From NCBI GenBank assembly GCA_963677085.2, contig CAXXFH010000004.1, positions 248,001 through 312,000 on the forward strand: 64,000 nucleotides of DNA, in the 5' to 3' direction. Both the position numbers and the translations under genes were made by a program. The notes under the pieces are model-generated. The model saw only the letters and a list, made by a program, of their open reading frames with translations, did not search any database and was not told the origin of the DNA. Of the stretch, positions 26,283 through 35,629 are shown piece by piece (the stretch's first letter is position 1; every line of letters starts with the position of its first letter). This DNA is from G963677085 sp963677085 (GTDB lineage Bacteria; Planctomycetota; Planctomycetia; Pirellulales; Thermoguttaceae).

Positions 26283-26924
26283 GTGAACTATCAGAGACTA
26301 ATCCGACAGCTCCGCCGTGAGGCCGTGGGCAACCCGAAGAAGGCTGCAATCCTGGGATTGCTTGCGTTGGTCGCGCTATGGTTTTGGGCACCGCTAGTAT
26401 GGGGCTGGGTGGCACCTAAAAAGAAGGCGACGGCATCCAGCGCCACGAAGACGGTTGCCGTAGCCACACCAGAATCCCAGGCTAGTACCCATCGAGAATA
26501 CAGCGACACGGAAGAGTCTGCCCAGCAAGCACTGCCTGCATGGCACGAAATCGCGAAGTGGAGGAAGAACGACCCCCGAAGCCTGGCCGCCACATGGACT
26601 GCGACACAACGCGACCCCTTTACGCCCGTGGAAAACAAATCGGCCGAAAATCTCGACAACCTGGACAACGACCTTACGCCCGAACGTTTAGGAATGGTCC
26701 TCAGTAGCACAATTGTCGGCCCACAGCATAGCGTTGCCGTTATCAATGGAGAGACCTATAGCCCCGGAGCAACCGTTACGGTCACGAGCAACGGCAAGAC
26801 GATCCAATTCGTCCTGGCCGAAATCCATCCGCGTCGGATCGTCCTGATGCGTGGAGGACAACGTTTTGAATTGCACAGCGGTACTGTGAACCAGCGGATT
26901 CAGATGTTCAGCGCTGCAAACTGA
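26283..26924 (+). CDS. PilP/GspC-like periplasmic linker protein
   Basis: 213 residues with a GTG start. Membrane segment at about 23-45 (AAILGLLALVALWFWAPLVW), an Ala/Thr/Ser linker, the RDPFTPV motif typical of PilP/GspC, then a small beta-rich homology-region domain (about 135-205: AVINGETYSPGATVTVTSNG). These proteins bind the secretin N-domains, here the gene directly downstream. Unlike many PilP proteins it is not a lipoprotein but membrane-anchored, closer to GspC. Confidence 0.75.
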   Translation: MNYQRLIRQLRREAVGNPKKAAILGLLALVALWFWAPLVWGWVAPKKKATASSATKTVAVATPESQASTHREYSDTEESAQQALPAWHEIAKWRKNDPRSLAATWTATQRDPFTPVENKSAENLDNLDNDLTPERLGMVLSSTIVGPQHSVAVINGETYSPGATVTVTSNGKTIQFVLAEIHPRRIVLMRGGQRFELHSGTVNQRIQMFSAAN

Positions 26925-27072
26925 ATTCGAGAGTTCGCCTACTTTCATAATTGATCATCGAGACAACCTATTGATGCTTGCATTGAAAATGATCCGCTTC
27001 GGAAAGCCGAGCGCCTGGAACCCCAGGCTCCCGTTGGTCGCCTTCCGCTCATTAGCTATGTAAGCGTCAATA

Positions 27073-27152
27073 GAGGTAATTTCAAAACCCGACTTCGAGT
27101 TCGTACGTCGGCTGAACGAACGACCTCGGCACTAGTTTTGAAATGGTTTCTA
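27073..27152 (+). repeat. 80-nt dispersed repeat, family A, copy 2
   Basis: Gapless match to 3735-3814. Lies in the 254-bp spacer before the secretin gene and ends 27 bp before its start codon. In the + frame it reads RGNFKTRLRVRTSAERTTSA. Confidence 0.75.
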
Positions 27153-27178
27153 CTCACTCTTGGCGTCACGGAAGACCC

Positions 27179-29947
27179 ATGCATACGCTTCGCCGTCTCA
27201 CGCTGCTAGGCTTATTTGCCGCTGTGGGTGTGGCCACAGCCATTGGTGTCGGCTACTCCACACCGCAGCCTCTCGATCACCAAGCCGCTGTCGTAACCAG
27301 CGCTGCTTCGGCGAGCCAGCCTGAAACTCCGCCGCGGCCGAAATCTATCGTCATTGCGCCCAGCGGTCCGCAGCGCGCGCCCATTCATCCTGCACATCGG
27401 CAACAGTTCCGCCCCACGGCGATCAAGGATGCCACTCAGCCGACCGACGACCCGTTGGCCGACGATCCATTGGCCGACAAAGCGAAGCCGGTCTCCCAGC
27501 CCTCGAAATCTACGTTGCGTCAACCTTCGTCGGCAGTTTCCCCGTCGTCTTCGGGCAGGACGTTTGCACAGGCTCCAGGCGAAATTCTGTCCTCGCCCAG
27601 CCCGGCTCAGCCACCACTGCCACCGACATCCCCACGGCCTCCCCACGCCACCGCGCCCTCCAACGGTGCCGCCGCCCACGTTGAAGGCGAGGGCGACGAC
27701 CGCTTTACGATCGACCTGCAAGATGCCGACATTCGCGACGTTCTTCTTTCGCTGGGCGAACAGGGAAACCTTAACATTCTGCTCAACGATAGCGTCACCG
27801 GTAAGGTATCGGCCACTTTGAAAAACGTCGATATCGAACAGGCATTGAACGCCGTTTTGAAGTCAACAGGCTTCGCCGCACGCCACGAAGGGGATTTTAT
27901 TCTGATCGGCAAACGAACGGAATTGGAGGATCCCGCAGGCAAACTGCGCACCCAGGTATTCCACGCGCGCCACGTCAACGTTCAGGACCTGCGGCGGCTG
28001 ATCGAATGGCTTACCACGCCCGAAGTCGGGGTCGTAAGTGTCTGGAAATCCGACTCGCAATTGCATGAGCCAGGCACCGACGCCCAGGCGCCCGATCCCT
28101 CGACTACCGACGGTGTGTTGCTAGTACGCGACTACGAAAGCGTGCTGAAGGAGATCGGCGAGATGGTCAAGAAGCTCGACGAAGCCGCCGCCGATAGCCA
28201 GACCCTGCAAGCCGCAACAGCAAAGGCCCAAGCCACGGCGGACGGTTTGGCCAACGTGAAGGGAAGCCTCGCCAAGAATTCCACCGGCGAAGGCGACGAT
28301 CGGCTGTCGATGAGCTTCCACGACGAAGACATCCGCAAGGTACTGCGATTGCTGGGCGAACAGACAAACACGAACATCCTGGCCAGCGCAAACGTGCAAG
28401 GCACGGTCTCCGCCCAGTTGCACGACGTCGATCTCGACAGTGCTCTGAACGCGATTCTCAAGTCGAACGGCTTCAATTCGAAACGCGAAGGCGATTTCGT
28501 CTATGTGGGCACCACCCAAGACTTTCAGCAACTTGAACAAGCGCTCGACAATCTTGCCACCCGAGTCTACCGGCCCAACTACGTCACGGCGGCGGAGCTA
28601 GAGGCCCTGGTCAAACCGCTGCTGACGCCTGAAGTTGGCGTGGTGAGCGTCTCCACGCCGGCCGAGGTGGGTATCGGCTCCGATGAGGCGGCGGTCGGAG
28701 GTGACAACTACGCCGGCTCCGATGTGCTCGTGGTCCGCGACTACCAAGCCACCCTGGCTCAGATCGATCAGATGGTGCGAGAAGTCGATATCCGGCCTAT
28801 CCAAATCCACATTGAGGCCATGATCCTCAGTGTGAAACTCAAGGACACCGACAAATACGGTGTGAGCTTCCAGCTTCTGCGGCAGAACAACAACCTGAAA
28901 TTCGGCATCGGCGATCCGGCCTCCACGTTGGCCGACTTCAAGTTCGAAAACGGCGCCTTGAAGGTCGGCTTCCTCGACAGCACGCTGGGAGCCTTCCTCG
29001 AAGCACTCGAAACCGTGGGCGACACCAACCTCGTGGCCGCCCCCAGCGTAATGGTGCTCAACAAGCATCGGGCCGAGATCCAAATCGGCGATCAGAAGGG
29101 CTATATCAGCACCACGGTGACCGAAACCACGGCCACGCAAACCGTCGAATTCCTCGAACTCGGCACCATCTTGCGGCTTCGGCCGTTTGTCTCCAGCGAC
29201 GGCCTCATCCGCATGGAAATCCACCCCGAACTGTCGACCGGTGATGTTCGTGTCGAAGGCGATTTTACTATTCCGGAAAAATCGCTCACCCAGGTGACGA
29301 GCAACATCATGGTTCGCGACGGTGCTACCGTGGTCATCGGCGGACTGATTCGCGAAGAATTGGAGACAAAGGTCAACCAGGTGCCGCTGGTCGGTAACCT
29401 TCCGTGGTTGGGGATGCTCTTCCGCGACTCGGAGGAGATTACCAGCCGCAACGAAATCCTGGTCGTCATCACACCGCACATCGTCTACGACCCCGACAAG
29501 CAAGCCGAAGGGGATCGTGCCACGTGTGAGTTCCTTCGTCGCCAAAGCGTGGCGCTCGATAAAACCAACTGGCTCAACAAGCGAAACCTGGGACGGCGTT
29601 ACTTCCGGCTGGCGCAAAACGCCTGGGCCGCCGGCGACCGTACGACCGCCCTGCGAATGGCCGAGTGGGCCGTCCAATATGACCCACTCAATCGCCGCGC
29701 GATCGATCTGCGGGCCGATATCTGGCAGGGCAACTGCTACGGCGCCCACACGGCATGCCCTCCGCCCACCATGCCGGCAGGCGTAAATCCACTCGACGGC
29801 AACGCGATGCCCGACTGGTTATTGAGCGAACTGGAACAGGGCTCTACCGTCCAGGGCTCCACCGCCCAGGGCGCCCCGCTACATCCCTTCGATCCCGGAC
29901 AACCCGGCCGGCAGCTTGATCTTGAGCAACCGAGGAAGCTGCAATGA
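27179..29947 (+). CDS. Secretin (GspD/PilQ type) with duplicated N-domains and TPR-like tail
   Basis: 922 residues. Signal peptide (LTLLGLFAAVGVATAIGVG), a Pro/Ser-rich stretch to about 165, then two tandem STN/N-domain repeats (about 170-240 and 370-440) so alike that EGDDRFTIDLQDADIRDVL and EGDDRLSMSFHDEDIRKVL align directly. The secretin barrel domain follows (about 540-770), ending with VIGGLIREELETKVNQVPLV and LVVITPHIVY. After the barrel comes a tail of about 150 residues with a TPR-like helix pair (NLGRRYFRLAQNAWAAGDRT). Forms the outer-membrane pore of the pilus/secretion machine. Start ATG 27179 has GGAAG upstream. Its stop overlaps the next start (ATGA). Confidence 0.9.
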   Translation: MHTLRRLTLLGLFAAVGVATAIGVGYSTPQPLDHQAAVVTSAASASQPETPPRPKSIVIAPSGPQRAPIHPAHRQQFRPTAIKDATQPTDDPLADDPLADKAKPVSQPSKSTLRQPSSAVSPSSSGRTFAQAPGEILSSPSPAQPPLPPTSPRPPHATAPSNGAAAHVEGEGDDRFTIDLQDADIRDVLLSLGEQGNLNILLNDSVTGKVSATLKNVDIEQALNAVLKSTGFAARHEGDFILIGKRTELEDPAGKLRTQVFHARHVNVQDLRRLIEWLTTPEVGVVSVWKSDSQLHEPGTDAQAPDPSTTDGVLLVRDYESVLKEIGEMVKKLDEAAADSQTLQAATAKAQATADGLANVKGSLAKNSTGEGDDRLSMSFHDEDIRKVLRLLGEQTNTNILASANVQGTVSAQLHDVDLDSALNAILKSNGFNSKREGDFVYVGTTQDFQQLEQALDNLATRVYRPNYVTAAELEALVKPLLTPEVGVVSVSTPAEVGIGSDEAAVGGDNYAGSDVLVVRDYQATLAQIDQMVREVDIRPIQIHIEAMILSVKLKDTDKYGVSFQLLRQNNNLKFGIGDPASTLADFKFENGALKVGFLDSTLGAFLEALETVGDTNLVAAPSVMVLNKHRAEIQIGDQKGYISTTVTETTATQTVEFLELGTILRLRPFVSSDGLIRMEIHPELSTGDVRVEGDFTIPEKSLTQVTSNIMVRDGATVVIGGLIREELETKVNQVPLVGNLPWLGMLFRDSEEITSRNEILVVITPHIVYDPDKQAEGDRATCEFLRRQSVALDKTNWLNKRNLGRRYFRLAQNAWAAGDRTTALRMAEWAVQYDPLNRRAIDLRADIWQGNCYGAHTACPPPTMPAGVNPLDGNAMPDWLLSELEQGSTVQGSTAQGAPLHPFDPGQPGRQLDLEQPRKLQ

Positions 29948-31152
29948 ACACGTCACGACAGCACCACCTGCTTCTACAAGGCGATTTCGAAACCCAGTTC
30001 CAGGCTCGCACATTCGTTGAACGCGCGACCTTGACGCTGGTTTTAACGGTTCTGGCATCGCTGTTCCTTATGCCCGGCTGCGCCCATTTCTCCATGCCGC
30101 GTCAGCCCGTTGAAGACATCACCAAACCCCGCCAGCAGCGCGCCCAGCAATTGGCGGAAACCCTCGACGAAAAACGCGATGCGGCCGAGTTTCAGTCAGC
30201 CGTTGATCGCTGGAATCGTAATGACCTGGTCGGCGCCGAAAAGACTCTCTGCCGCCTAGTAGACCGTAATCCCAACCATCGCGACTCGCGATTGTTGCTT
30301 TCGGAGCTTTATCTCACCACGAACCGGCAACAGGAAGCGATGAGCCAGATGGAAGCAGCCCTGGCTGCCCATCCCCAAGACGCCCAGGTTCAGTACGCCA
30401 TGGGGCTACTGCTCGACGCCGTAGGCCAACCCACCGCGGCTTTGGCTCATTACCACCAGACAGCCGTGCTAGACCCACACTATGGCTCTTCGGCCGAGAT
30501 GTCGTCAAACGCGTCCCAAGCCACCGCGGCGCCCGGCTTCAGCATGGCCGATGACTCGATGGTCTGGGCGAACGACGACCCGAACGGCCACACGGTATCC
30601 CCACCCGACGCTTCTCGCCTCGTGGCCGCTGCCTATCGGGACGATTCCAACCAGCAAGCGTCCCTAGCATCACATCCCGCATTTTCCGAACAATCCGCCG
30701 GGGAAGCGGTCTGCGCGCCACTCGCGCCCAGCACTACCTTGCTCGCCGAGGGTTATTCCGCACTCGCCGAGGGTGCCACGGACACGGCCGTAGCCTTTTT
30801 CCAGGAGGCTATCGCCAGTGAACCGAATAATCCGCAAATCCCGATTTCTGCGGCCGTCTCTCTGCTACGATACAATCAACCCGCACAAGCGGTTGAACTT
30901 CTCACCTCGACTCAGCGTCAGCACCCCAACTCAGCGGCTCTTTTCCGCACGCTGGGCGTAGCGCACTACCGCGTGAGCGACTACCAATCTTCTCAAGTTG
31001 CTCTGCGGCAAGCACTTTCCTTGGACAAATCGAGTGCGCTGACCTATTTTTTGATGGGGTCCACGTTGACAAAGCTTGGACAGCGCGAGGCTGCGGAGGG
31101 CTATTTCCTCCAGGCCCAAACGTTGAATCCAGAGTACTCTGTCCAACGTTAG
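29944..31152 (+). CDS. TPR-repeat lipoprotein of the pilus locus
   Basis: 402 residues. A lipobox (LMPGC, Cys46) follows a 25-residue pre-signal extension; that extension and part of the signal peptide are encoded by a family A repeat copy. The mature protein holds TPR-type helix pairs around 60-160 (SAVDRWNRNDLVGAEKTLCR) and 250-400 (LAEGATDTAVAFFQEAIASE; HYRVSDYQSSQVALRQALSL). Position after the secretin and lipidation suggest a pilotin-like role (PilF/PilW/Tgl), helping the secretin insert in the outer membrane. Translationally coupled to the secretin gene by a 4-bp overlap. Confidence 0.78.
   Translation: MNTSRQHHLLLQGDFETQFQARTFVERATLTLVLTVLASLFLMPGCAHFSMPRQPVEDITKPRQQRAQQLAETLDEKRDAAEFQSAVDRWNRNDLVGAEKTLCRLVDRNPNHRDSRLLLSELYLTTNRQQEAMSQMEAALAAHPQDAQVQYAMGLLLDAVGQPTAALAHYHQTAVLDPHYGSSAEMSSNASQATAAPGFSMADDSMVWANDDPNGHTVSPPDASRLVAAAYRDDSNQQASLASHPAFSEQSAGEAVCAPLAPSTTLLAEGYSALAEGATDTAVAFFQEAIASEPNNPQIPISAAVSLLRYNQPAQAVELLTSTQRQHPNSAALFRTLGVAHYRVSDYQSSQVALRQALSLDKSSALTYFLMGSTLTKLGQREAAEGYFLQAQTLNPEYSVQR
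29978..30057 (+). repeat. 80-nt dispersed repeat, family A, copy 3 (diverged, in coding sequence)
   Basis: Gapless but more diverged match to 3735-3814. Reads QGDFETQFQARTFVERATLT in the lipoprotein frame, aligning with RGDFEIRPRIRTSAERTTSA of copy 1. Confidence 0.55.
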
Positions 31153-31325
31153 TGCTCCGCCAAGCGGTCAATCTTCGAGTCACGACCTGAGTGGTGCTAG
31201 TGGCGGCTTGTCCGCCGCTGCTGAAGCAAGGGCAGGCAAGCTGTCCATGGCATCCACGTCGTCCAATCGAAGTTTGAGGAACACTTGCAGTTCCGTAGCT
31301 ATATCTATCTCGCAAATGTTGCACA

Positions 31326-32822
31326 ATGGTTGACATGGCGCTTACCAAGGACAACAAACTGATCTGGACAGTCCTCCTCGGGCTTGCCATCGGCATGGTC
31401 GTCGCGATTGTCGGCGGCGGCCTGATCGGTGCCGGCCTGTGGCTGCTGGGAAGCGTTCTGTTTGCCGCAGGACTTACCGTCCTCGCTGCGACCACCGGAC
31501 TGACGCTCTACCGAACCACGAACGACGTCGAGGCCGTGGTCCGCCATTTCAACGTACTCACCAGCCTGAATCCTCGCGACATCCAAAGCGACAACACCTC
31601 AGGCAAAATCCCTCCGATTGCCGAATCGAATCCCTTGGCTCAAGTTGCGGCACGGGTGCGGCAATGCCTATATGAACAATGCCACCAGATCCAGGATCTG
31701 GAGCATGCGCGAACCGCCGCCGAGATTCGATGCCGCCGGGCAACGGAAAAAGTGGAACAAATCAAACGCATCTTTGCCGAACTCGGCGATCCGATCATTG
31801 CCATCGACGGATTCGACGAACTGCTCCTGACCAACCACAGCGCCCAGCAGCTCTTCCATTTCGACGATGACAGCCTGGAGCACCGTCTGCTGCAAGAAGT
31901 CGTCGACTGCCAGCAATTGGCCAACCTGCTAACCGCCACCTCGCAGCGAAAAACGACGGCCGCGCGCACCGAAGAACTTGAACTCACCGACCCCAACGGA
32001 AACAAACGCTGGTTCCGTGTGACGGCCAGCAAACTGACCGGCGACGAGCCTGGCGAAGAAGACTCCGGCAACACCGGCGCCGTAGCCGTGCTTCGCGATA
32101 TCGGCGACCAGAAGGCGCTGCAAAAACGAAACGCCGAATTCGTCTCGTCCGTAAGCCACGAAATGAAAACTCCGCTGGCCGGTATCAAGGCCTACGTCGA
32201 GTTGCTCGTCGATGGCGATGCAGAAGACGAAGAAACAAAGGAAGAATTCCTCGGCGTGATCAACAGCCAGGCCGACCGTCTTAAACGTCTGGTCGACAAC
32301 CTGCTCAACTTGTCGCGAATTGAAGCGGGTGTGGTAAAAGTCAGCAAAAAACCGCAGTCGCTCAACGAGCTTCTCGAAGAAGCGATCCATGTGGTTCAGC
32401 CGGCGGCCGAGGCTAAAAACATCGCGCTGAAGTCGGACCTCAGCCCGATGTATCTTGGCGTGCTGGCCGACCGCGATATGCTCTCGCAGGCAGCCATCAA
32501 TCTACTGAGCAATGCGATCAAATACACCCCCAACGATGGTCAAGTGACACTCCGCAGTCGAACGGAAGACAACCAAGTTCGGTTTGAAGTGGAAGACACC
32601 GGCGTAGGCCTCAGCGAAGACGACAGCCAAAAGGTCTTCGAAAAGTTCTATCGTGTCAAAAAAGATAAAACCATGGCGGCAGGTACCGGCCTGGGACTGC
32701 CGCTGGCCAAACATATCGTCGAGGACGTTCACGGGGGATCCCTTACGGTGAAAAGCAAGCTTGGCGAAGGTAGCACGTTTACCATCACTTTGCCGAGCGC
32801 TGGTCAGTTAACCCACACGTAA
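31326..32822 (+). CDS. Membrane sensor histidine kinase
   Basis: 498 residues. Two membrane segments close to the N-terminus (LIWTVLLGLAIGMVVAIVGG and GLWLLGSVLFAAGLTVLAAT), almost no periplasmic part, a PAS-like domain at about 145-255 (FAELGDPIIAIDGFDELLLT), a dimerisation/phosphoacceptor H-box (SSVSHEMKTPLAGIKAY, His about 278) and an ATPase domain with N box NLLSNAIKYTP, G1 DTGVGL and G2 GTGLGLPLAK. The sensor is probably cytoplasmic or intramembrane. Its partner is presumably the receiver gene 75 bp downstream. Embedded in the pilus locus, so likely to control pilus function or expression. Confidence 0.9.
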   Translation: MVDMALTKDNKLIWTVLLGLAIGMVVAIVGGGLIGAGLWLLGSVLFAAGLTVLAATTGLTLYRTTNDVEAVVRHFNVLTSLNPRDIQSDNTSGKIPPIAESNPLAQVAARVRQCLYEQCHQIQDLEHARTAAEIRCRRATEKVEQIKRIFAELGDPIIAIDGFDELLLTNHSAQQLFHFDDDSLEHRLLQEVVDCQQLANLLTATSQRKTTAARTEELELTDPNGNKRWFRVTASKLTGDEPGEEDSGNTGAVAVLRDIGDQKALQKRNAEFVSSVSHEMKTPLAGIKAYVELLVDGDAEDEETKEEFLGVINSQADRLKRLVDNLLNLSRIEAGVVKVSKKPQSLNELLEEAIHVVQPAAEAKNIALKSDLSPMYLGVLADRDMLSQAAINLLSNAIKYTPNDGQVTLRSRTEDNQVRFEVEDTGVGLSEDDSQKVFEKFYRVKKDKTMAAGTGLGLPLAKHIVEDVHGGSLTVKSKLGEGSTFTITLPSAGQLTHT

Positions 32823-32832
32823 AGCAACTAAG

Positions 32833-32880
32833 GACGGCCCGGCAAATCGGTAAGTTATTTGTCGGTCGATCATAAAAACG
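32833..32880 (+). repeat. Dispersed repeat, family B, copy 2 (3' half)
   Basis: GGACGGCCCGGCAAATCGGT and following bases match 37303-37340 closely. Lies between the kinase stop and the receiver start. Confidence 0.6.
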
Positions 32881-32897
32881 GTACGAGGATCAATACG

Positions 32898-33305
32898 ATG
32901 GGCAAGCGCGTATTACTCTGCGACGATGAAATCCACATCCTGCGAGCAGCCGAGTTCAAACTCAAGAAAGCCGGCTACGACGTGACGATCGCTGGCGACG
33001 GACAAGAAGGCTGGGAAGCTATCGAAGCCCAGCGCCCCGACATCCTGATCACCGACTGCCAAATGCCGCGTCTCGACGGCTTTGGCCTAGTACAGCGTTG
33101 CCGGGAGAATGCCGAAACCAAGGACTTGCCTGTTTTCATGCTTACGGCCAAGGGTTTCGAAATCAGCCACGAAGATGCCACCGCCAAGTGGAACATCCTC
33201 AAGGTTATCGCCAAACCCTTTAGTCCGCGAGAACTGAAACAGATGGTCGACGACGTCCTGTCCGAGGATTCTCTCGACGAAAAGCCGGAGCCGTGCGAGG
33301 TGTAG
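32898..33305 (+). CDS. Stand-alone response-regulator receiver protein
   Basis: 135 residues, receiver domain only: acidic pocket LLCDDE, phosphoacceptor Asp in ILITDCQMPRLDG (about Asp52), Thr in MLTAKG and Lys in IAKPFSP. No DNA-binding or enzymatic output domain, so it must act by protein contact, like CheY or PilG/PilH. Start at ATG 32898 with GAGG upstream. Follows the histidine kinase and precedes a STAS-domain gene and the pilus ATPase; the output target may be one of these. Confidence 0.88.
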   Translation: MGKRVLLCDDEIHILRAAEFKLKKAGYDVTIAGDGQEGWEAIEAQRPDILITDCQMPRLDGFGLVQRCRENAETKDLPVFMLTAKGFEISHEDATAKWNILKVIAKPFSPRELKQMVDDVLSEDSLDEKPEPCEV

Positions 33306-33325
33306 TTCAGAGAGACATATTTTCC

Positions 33326-33343
33326 TGGTCGCTGAAGCGACCA
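33326..33343. repeat. Short dispersed palindrome GTGGTCGCT type, copy 2
   Basis: TGGTCGCT-GA-AGCGACCA followed by CGCCT; same core and flank as 9127-9149. Lies between the receiver and STAS genes. Confidence 0.7.
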
Positions 33344-33381
33344 CGCCTCTCTCGCTCCCCCCTACTCCACTCCCTCGAACC

Positions 33382-33708
33382 ATGCATCTACCTAGTGAAA
33401 TTTTTGGTACCGTGATCGTGGTTCACACGCCCGAGGAACTCGGCGCCGACCAGGCCGAGGACTTCGTGGGTTACGTCCCCAGCCTGGACCGCGCCAACGT
33501 GGTGCTCGATGTCGACAACACGGAAATCCTCGACAGCCGAGGCTTAACCGCCATCCTCGATGTCCAGGACGCGCTGCGTGAGACGGGAGGCGACGTGAAG
33601 ATCGCCGCCACCAACAGCTCAAACCGCAAAATATTCGAAATCACACGTCTCGACCAGCAACTCGAAGTGTTCGACAGCGTGATTGACGCCGTGAAGAGTT
33701 TCCAATAA
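33382..33708 (+). CDS. STAS-domain protein (anti-sigma factor antagonist-like)
   Basis: 108 residues, a single STAS domain. The segment NTEILDSRGLTAILDVQDAL matches the SpoIIAA phosphorylation loop (DSxGL), with the conserved Ser kept. Such proteins switch partners according to serine phosphorylation. No matching HPK/SpoIIAB-type kinase or PP2C phosphatase lies in the window, so the partner is unknown. Location between the receiver and the PilB/GspE ATPase suggests a role in pilus regulation; this is inference. Confidence 0.82.
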   Translation: MHLPSEIFGTVIVVHTPEELGADQAEDFVGYVPSLDRANVVLDVDNTEILDSRGLTAILDVQDALRETGGDVKIAATNSSNRKIFEITRLDQQLEVFDSVIDAVKSFQ

Positions 33709-33767
33709 CCGCTCGCGGTCGCACCCTTGTTAGCGATCGGCCGCCTTGTTCAACCACCCCAGCCGCC

Positions 33768-35489
33768 ATGACCACCAGCAGCCTCGTCCCTCGCCGTCTT
33801 GGTGACCTCTTGGTCGACAAGGGCTACTTGTCGGCTGAGAATCTCCAGGCTGCGCTTCAGAAGCAGAAGCAGGGCAACCGCGGCAAACTGCTGGGCGAAC
33901 TGCTCGTTGCCGAAGAATTCTGCACGGAAGATCAGGTTGTCGAGTGCCTGGCTACCGAATACGGCGTTCCCTATGCCAAACTCGAAGCACGACTTCACGA
34001 TCCGCGAATCATCGACATCCTGCCGCGTGACTACGTCGAGCAGAACCTCGTTCTGCCCTTGTTCTTAGTCCGCGACACGCTAACGATCGCCGTCTCGGAG
34101 CCTTCGAATCTGTTTCTGATCGACGAGATCCGCAGTCTCTCGAAAAAACAGGTCCAGATCGTGGCCGCCACGCCGAAGGACATTCGGCGAATGATTACGG
34201 CGCTTCCCAACTCCAAGGTCTTCGTGATCGACGATATCATCGAGGACTCGGATGATGCCGACGTCACGCTGATCGAAGATGCCATCGAGGACATCGGCGA
34301 CGTTGAAGAAATTGCCGGCCAGTCGCCCGTCATTCGGCTGGTCAACTACATCATCTTCAACGCCGTGAAAGAAGGGGCCAGCGACATCCACATCGAACCG
34401 GCCGAACGCTGCACCCGAGTGCGATATCGCATCGACGGCCGCCTCTACAAGTCGCTCGAAGTGCCGCAACACCTGCTGGCCGCGGTGACCAGTCGTATCA
34501 AGATTATGGGCGGCATGGACATCAGCGAACGCCGGTTGCCGCAAGACGGCCGCATCCACGTGATGCTTGAAGGGCGCAAGATCGACCTCCGCGTGAGTAC
34601 CTTCCCTTCGACCCAGGGCGAAAAAACCGTCATCCGGGTACTCGACACTCGAAGCGTCTCGCTCAATTTGGAAGACCTTGGCTTCGCGGAAGACATCCTG
34701 GGTGATTTCCAACACAACATCCATGCCCCTAACGGCATCGTGCTCGTCACCGGTCCCACAGGTAGTGGTAAGTCGACCACGTTATACGCCGCGTTGAACG
34801 CCATCAGTTCGATGGAAAACAACGTCTGCACGGTGGAAGATCCCATCGAATACCACTTGCCGCTGATCAACCAGTTTCAAGTGCAGGCCAAGATCGGCAT
34901 GACCTTCTCGGCGGCCCTGCGGACGTTGCTGCGACAAGACCCCGACGTGATCATGATCGGTGAAGTCCGCGACGAAGAAACCGCGAGAATGGCCATCCAG
35001 GCCGCTCTGACCGGGCACTTGGTGTTCAGCACGTTGCACACCAACGACGCCTGTTCGGCCATCACGCGGTTGATCAACATGGGCGTGGAACCCTACCTGA
35101 TCGGTGCCGCCTTGAACATGGTGCTAGCTCAACGCTTGGTACGACGCATCTGTGCCAAGTGCCGCGAACCCTACGAACCGGCCCGAACTATCCGCAAGGC
35201 CCTGGAGAAAATGGGCTTCGAGTTCAAAGAGTTCTACCGGGGCGTGGGGTGCAAGGTTTGCCGCAATACGGGCTTCAAAGGACGACTCGGCGTACACGAG
35301 TTGCTGGTCATCACCGACGACCTGCGAGACGCCATCGTCTCCGACGCTACCATCGGAAACATCCGCCGCATCGGCGCCAGCCATAACATGGTCACCCTGG
35401 CCCGCGACGGCTTCCGCAAAGTGCGCGAAGGTATTACCACGGTGGAAGAGATTTTCCATATCGTGGGCGACACGGGCACGAGCGGGTAA
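33768..35489 (+). CDS. Type II secretion / type IV pilus assembly ATPase (GspE/PilB)
   Basis: 573 residues. N-terminal MshEN-like region (RLGDLLVDKGYLSAENLQAA; 1-150), linker, N2 domain (ASDIHIEPAERCTRVRYRID), Walker A GPTGSGKST near residue 328, Asp box, Walker B region IMIGEVRDEETARMA, His box STLHTNDA, and a four-Cys zinc site (CAKCREPYE plus CKVCRNTGFKGR). Hexameric cytoplasmic motor that drives pilus extension or secretion. A retraction ATPase (PilT) is absent from the locus, which favours a secretion-type or non-retracting pilus, unless pilT is elsewhere. Confidence 0.95.
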   Translation: MTTSSLVPRRLGDLLVDKGYLSAENLQAALQKQKQGNRGKLLGELLVAEEFCTEDQVVECLATEYGVPYAKLEARLHDPRIIDILPRDYVEQNLVLPLFLVRDTLTIAVSEPSNLFLIDEIRSLSKKQVQIVAATPKDIRRMITALPNSKVFVIDDIIEDSDDADVTLIEDAIEDIGDVEEIAGQSPVIRLVNYIIFNAVKEGASDIHIEPAERCTRVRYRIDGRLYKSLEVPQHLLAAVTSRIKIMGGMDISERRLPQDGRIHVMLEGRKIDLRVSTFPSTQGEKTVIRVLDTRSVSLNLEDLGFAEDILGDFQHNIHAPNGIVLVTGPTGSGKSTTLYAALNAISSMENNVCTVEDPIEYHLPLINQFQVQAKIGMTFSAALRTLLRQDPDVIMIGEVRDEETARMAIQAALTGHLVFSTLHTNDACSAITRLINMGVEPYLIGAALNMVLAQRLVRRICAKCREPYEPARTIRKALEKMGFEFKEFYRGVGCKVCRNTGFKGRLGVHELLVITDDLRDAIVSDATIGNIRRIGASHNMVTLARDGFRKVREGITTVEEIFHIVGDTGTSG

Positions 35490-35503
35490 CCCACCTCCCA
35501 CGC

Positions 35504-35543
35504 AGGGCGGCAGAGCCGCCAACCAAACGGTGCTACCGCACCC
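35504..35543 (+). repeat. 40-bp double-hairpin dispersed repeat, copy 1
   Basis: Contains GGCGGC-AGA-GCCGCC and GGTGC-TACC-GCACC. Differs at two of 40 positions from the minus-strand copy at 63863-63902. Confidence 0.75.
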
Positions 35544-35629
35544 AGTCAGGAACCCGCTCCCGTTGATCGCTAATCTTTGCCAAAAACTCAACAATCTTCG
35601 AGGTTAATAGTGCAAGGTAAAACAGCAGC

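Noticed and set aside
28598..29749. 383-residue antisense frame across the secretin gene
   Set aside because: Shadow of a high-GC coding region. The sense strand has clear secretin motifs.
31199..31219. AGTGGCGG-CTTGT-CCGCCGCT hairpin after the TPR lipoprotein gene as a terminator
   Set aside because: No T-run follows, so it is not a classical intrinsic terminator. It may be another repeat, but no second copy was found in the window.
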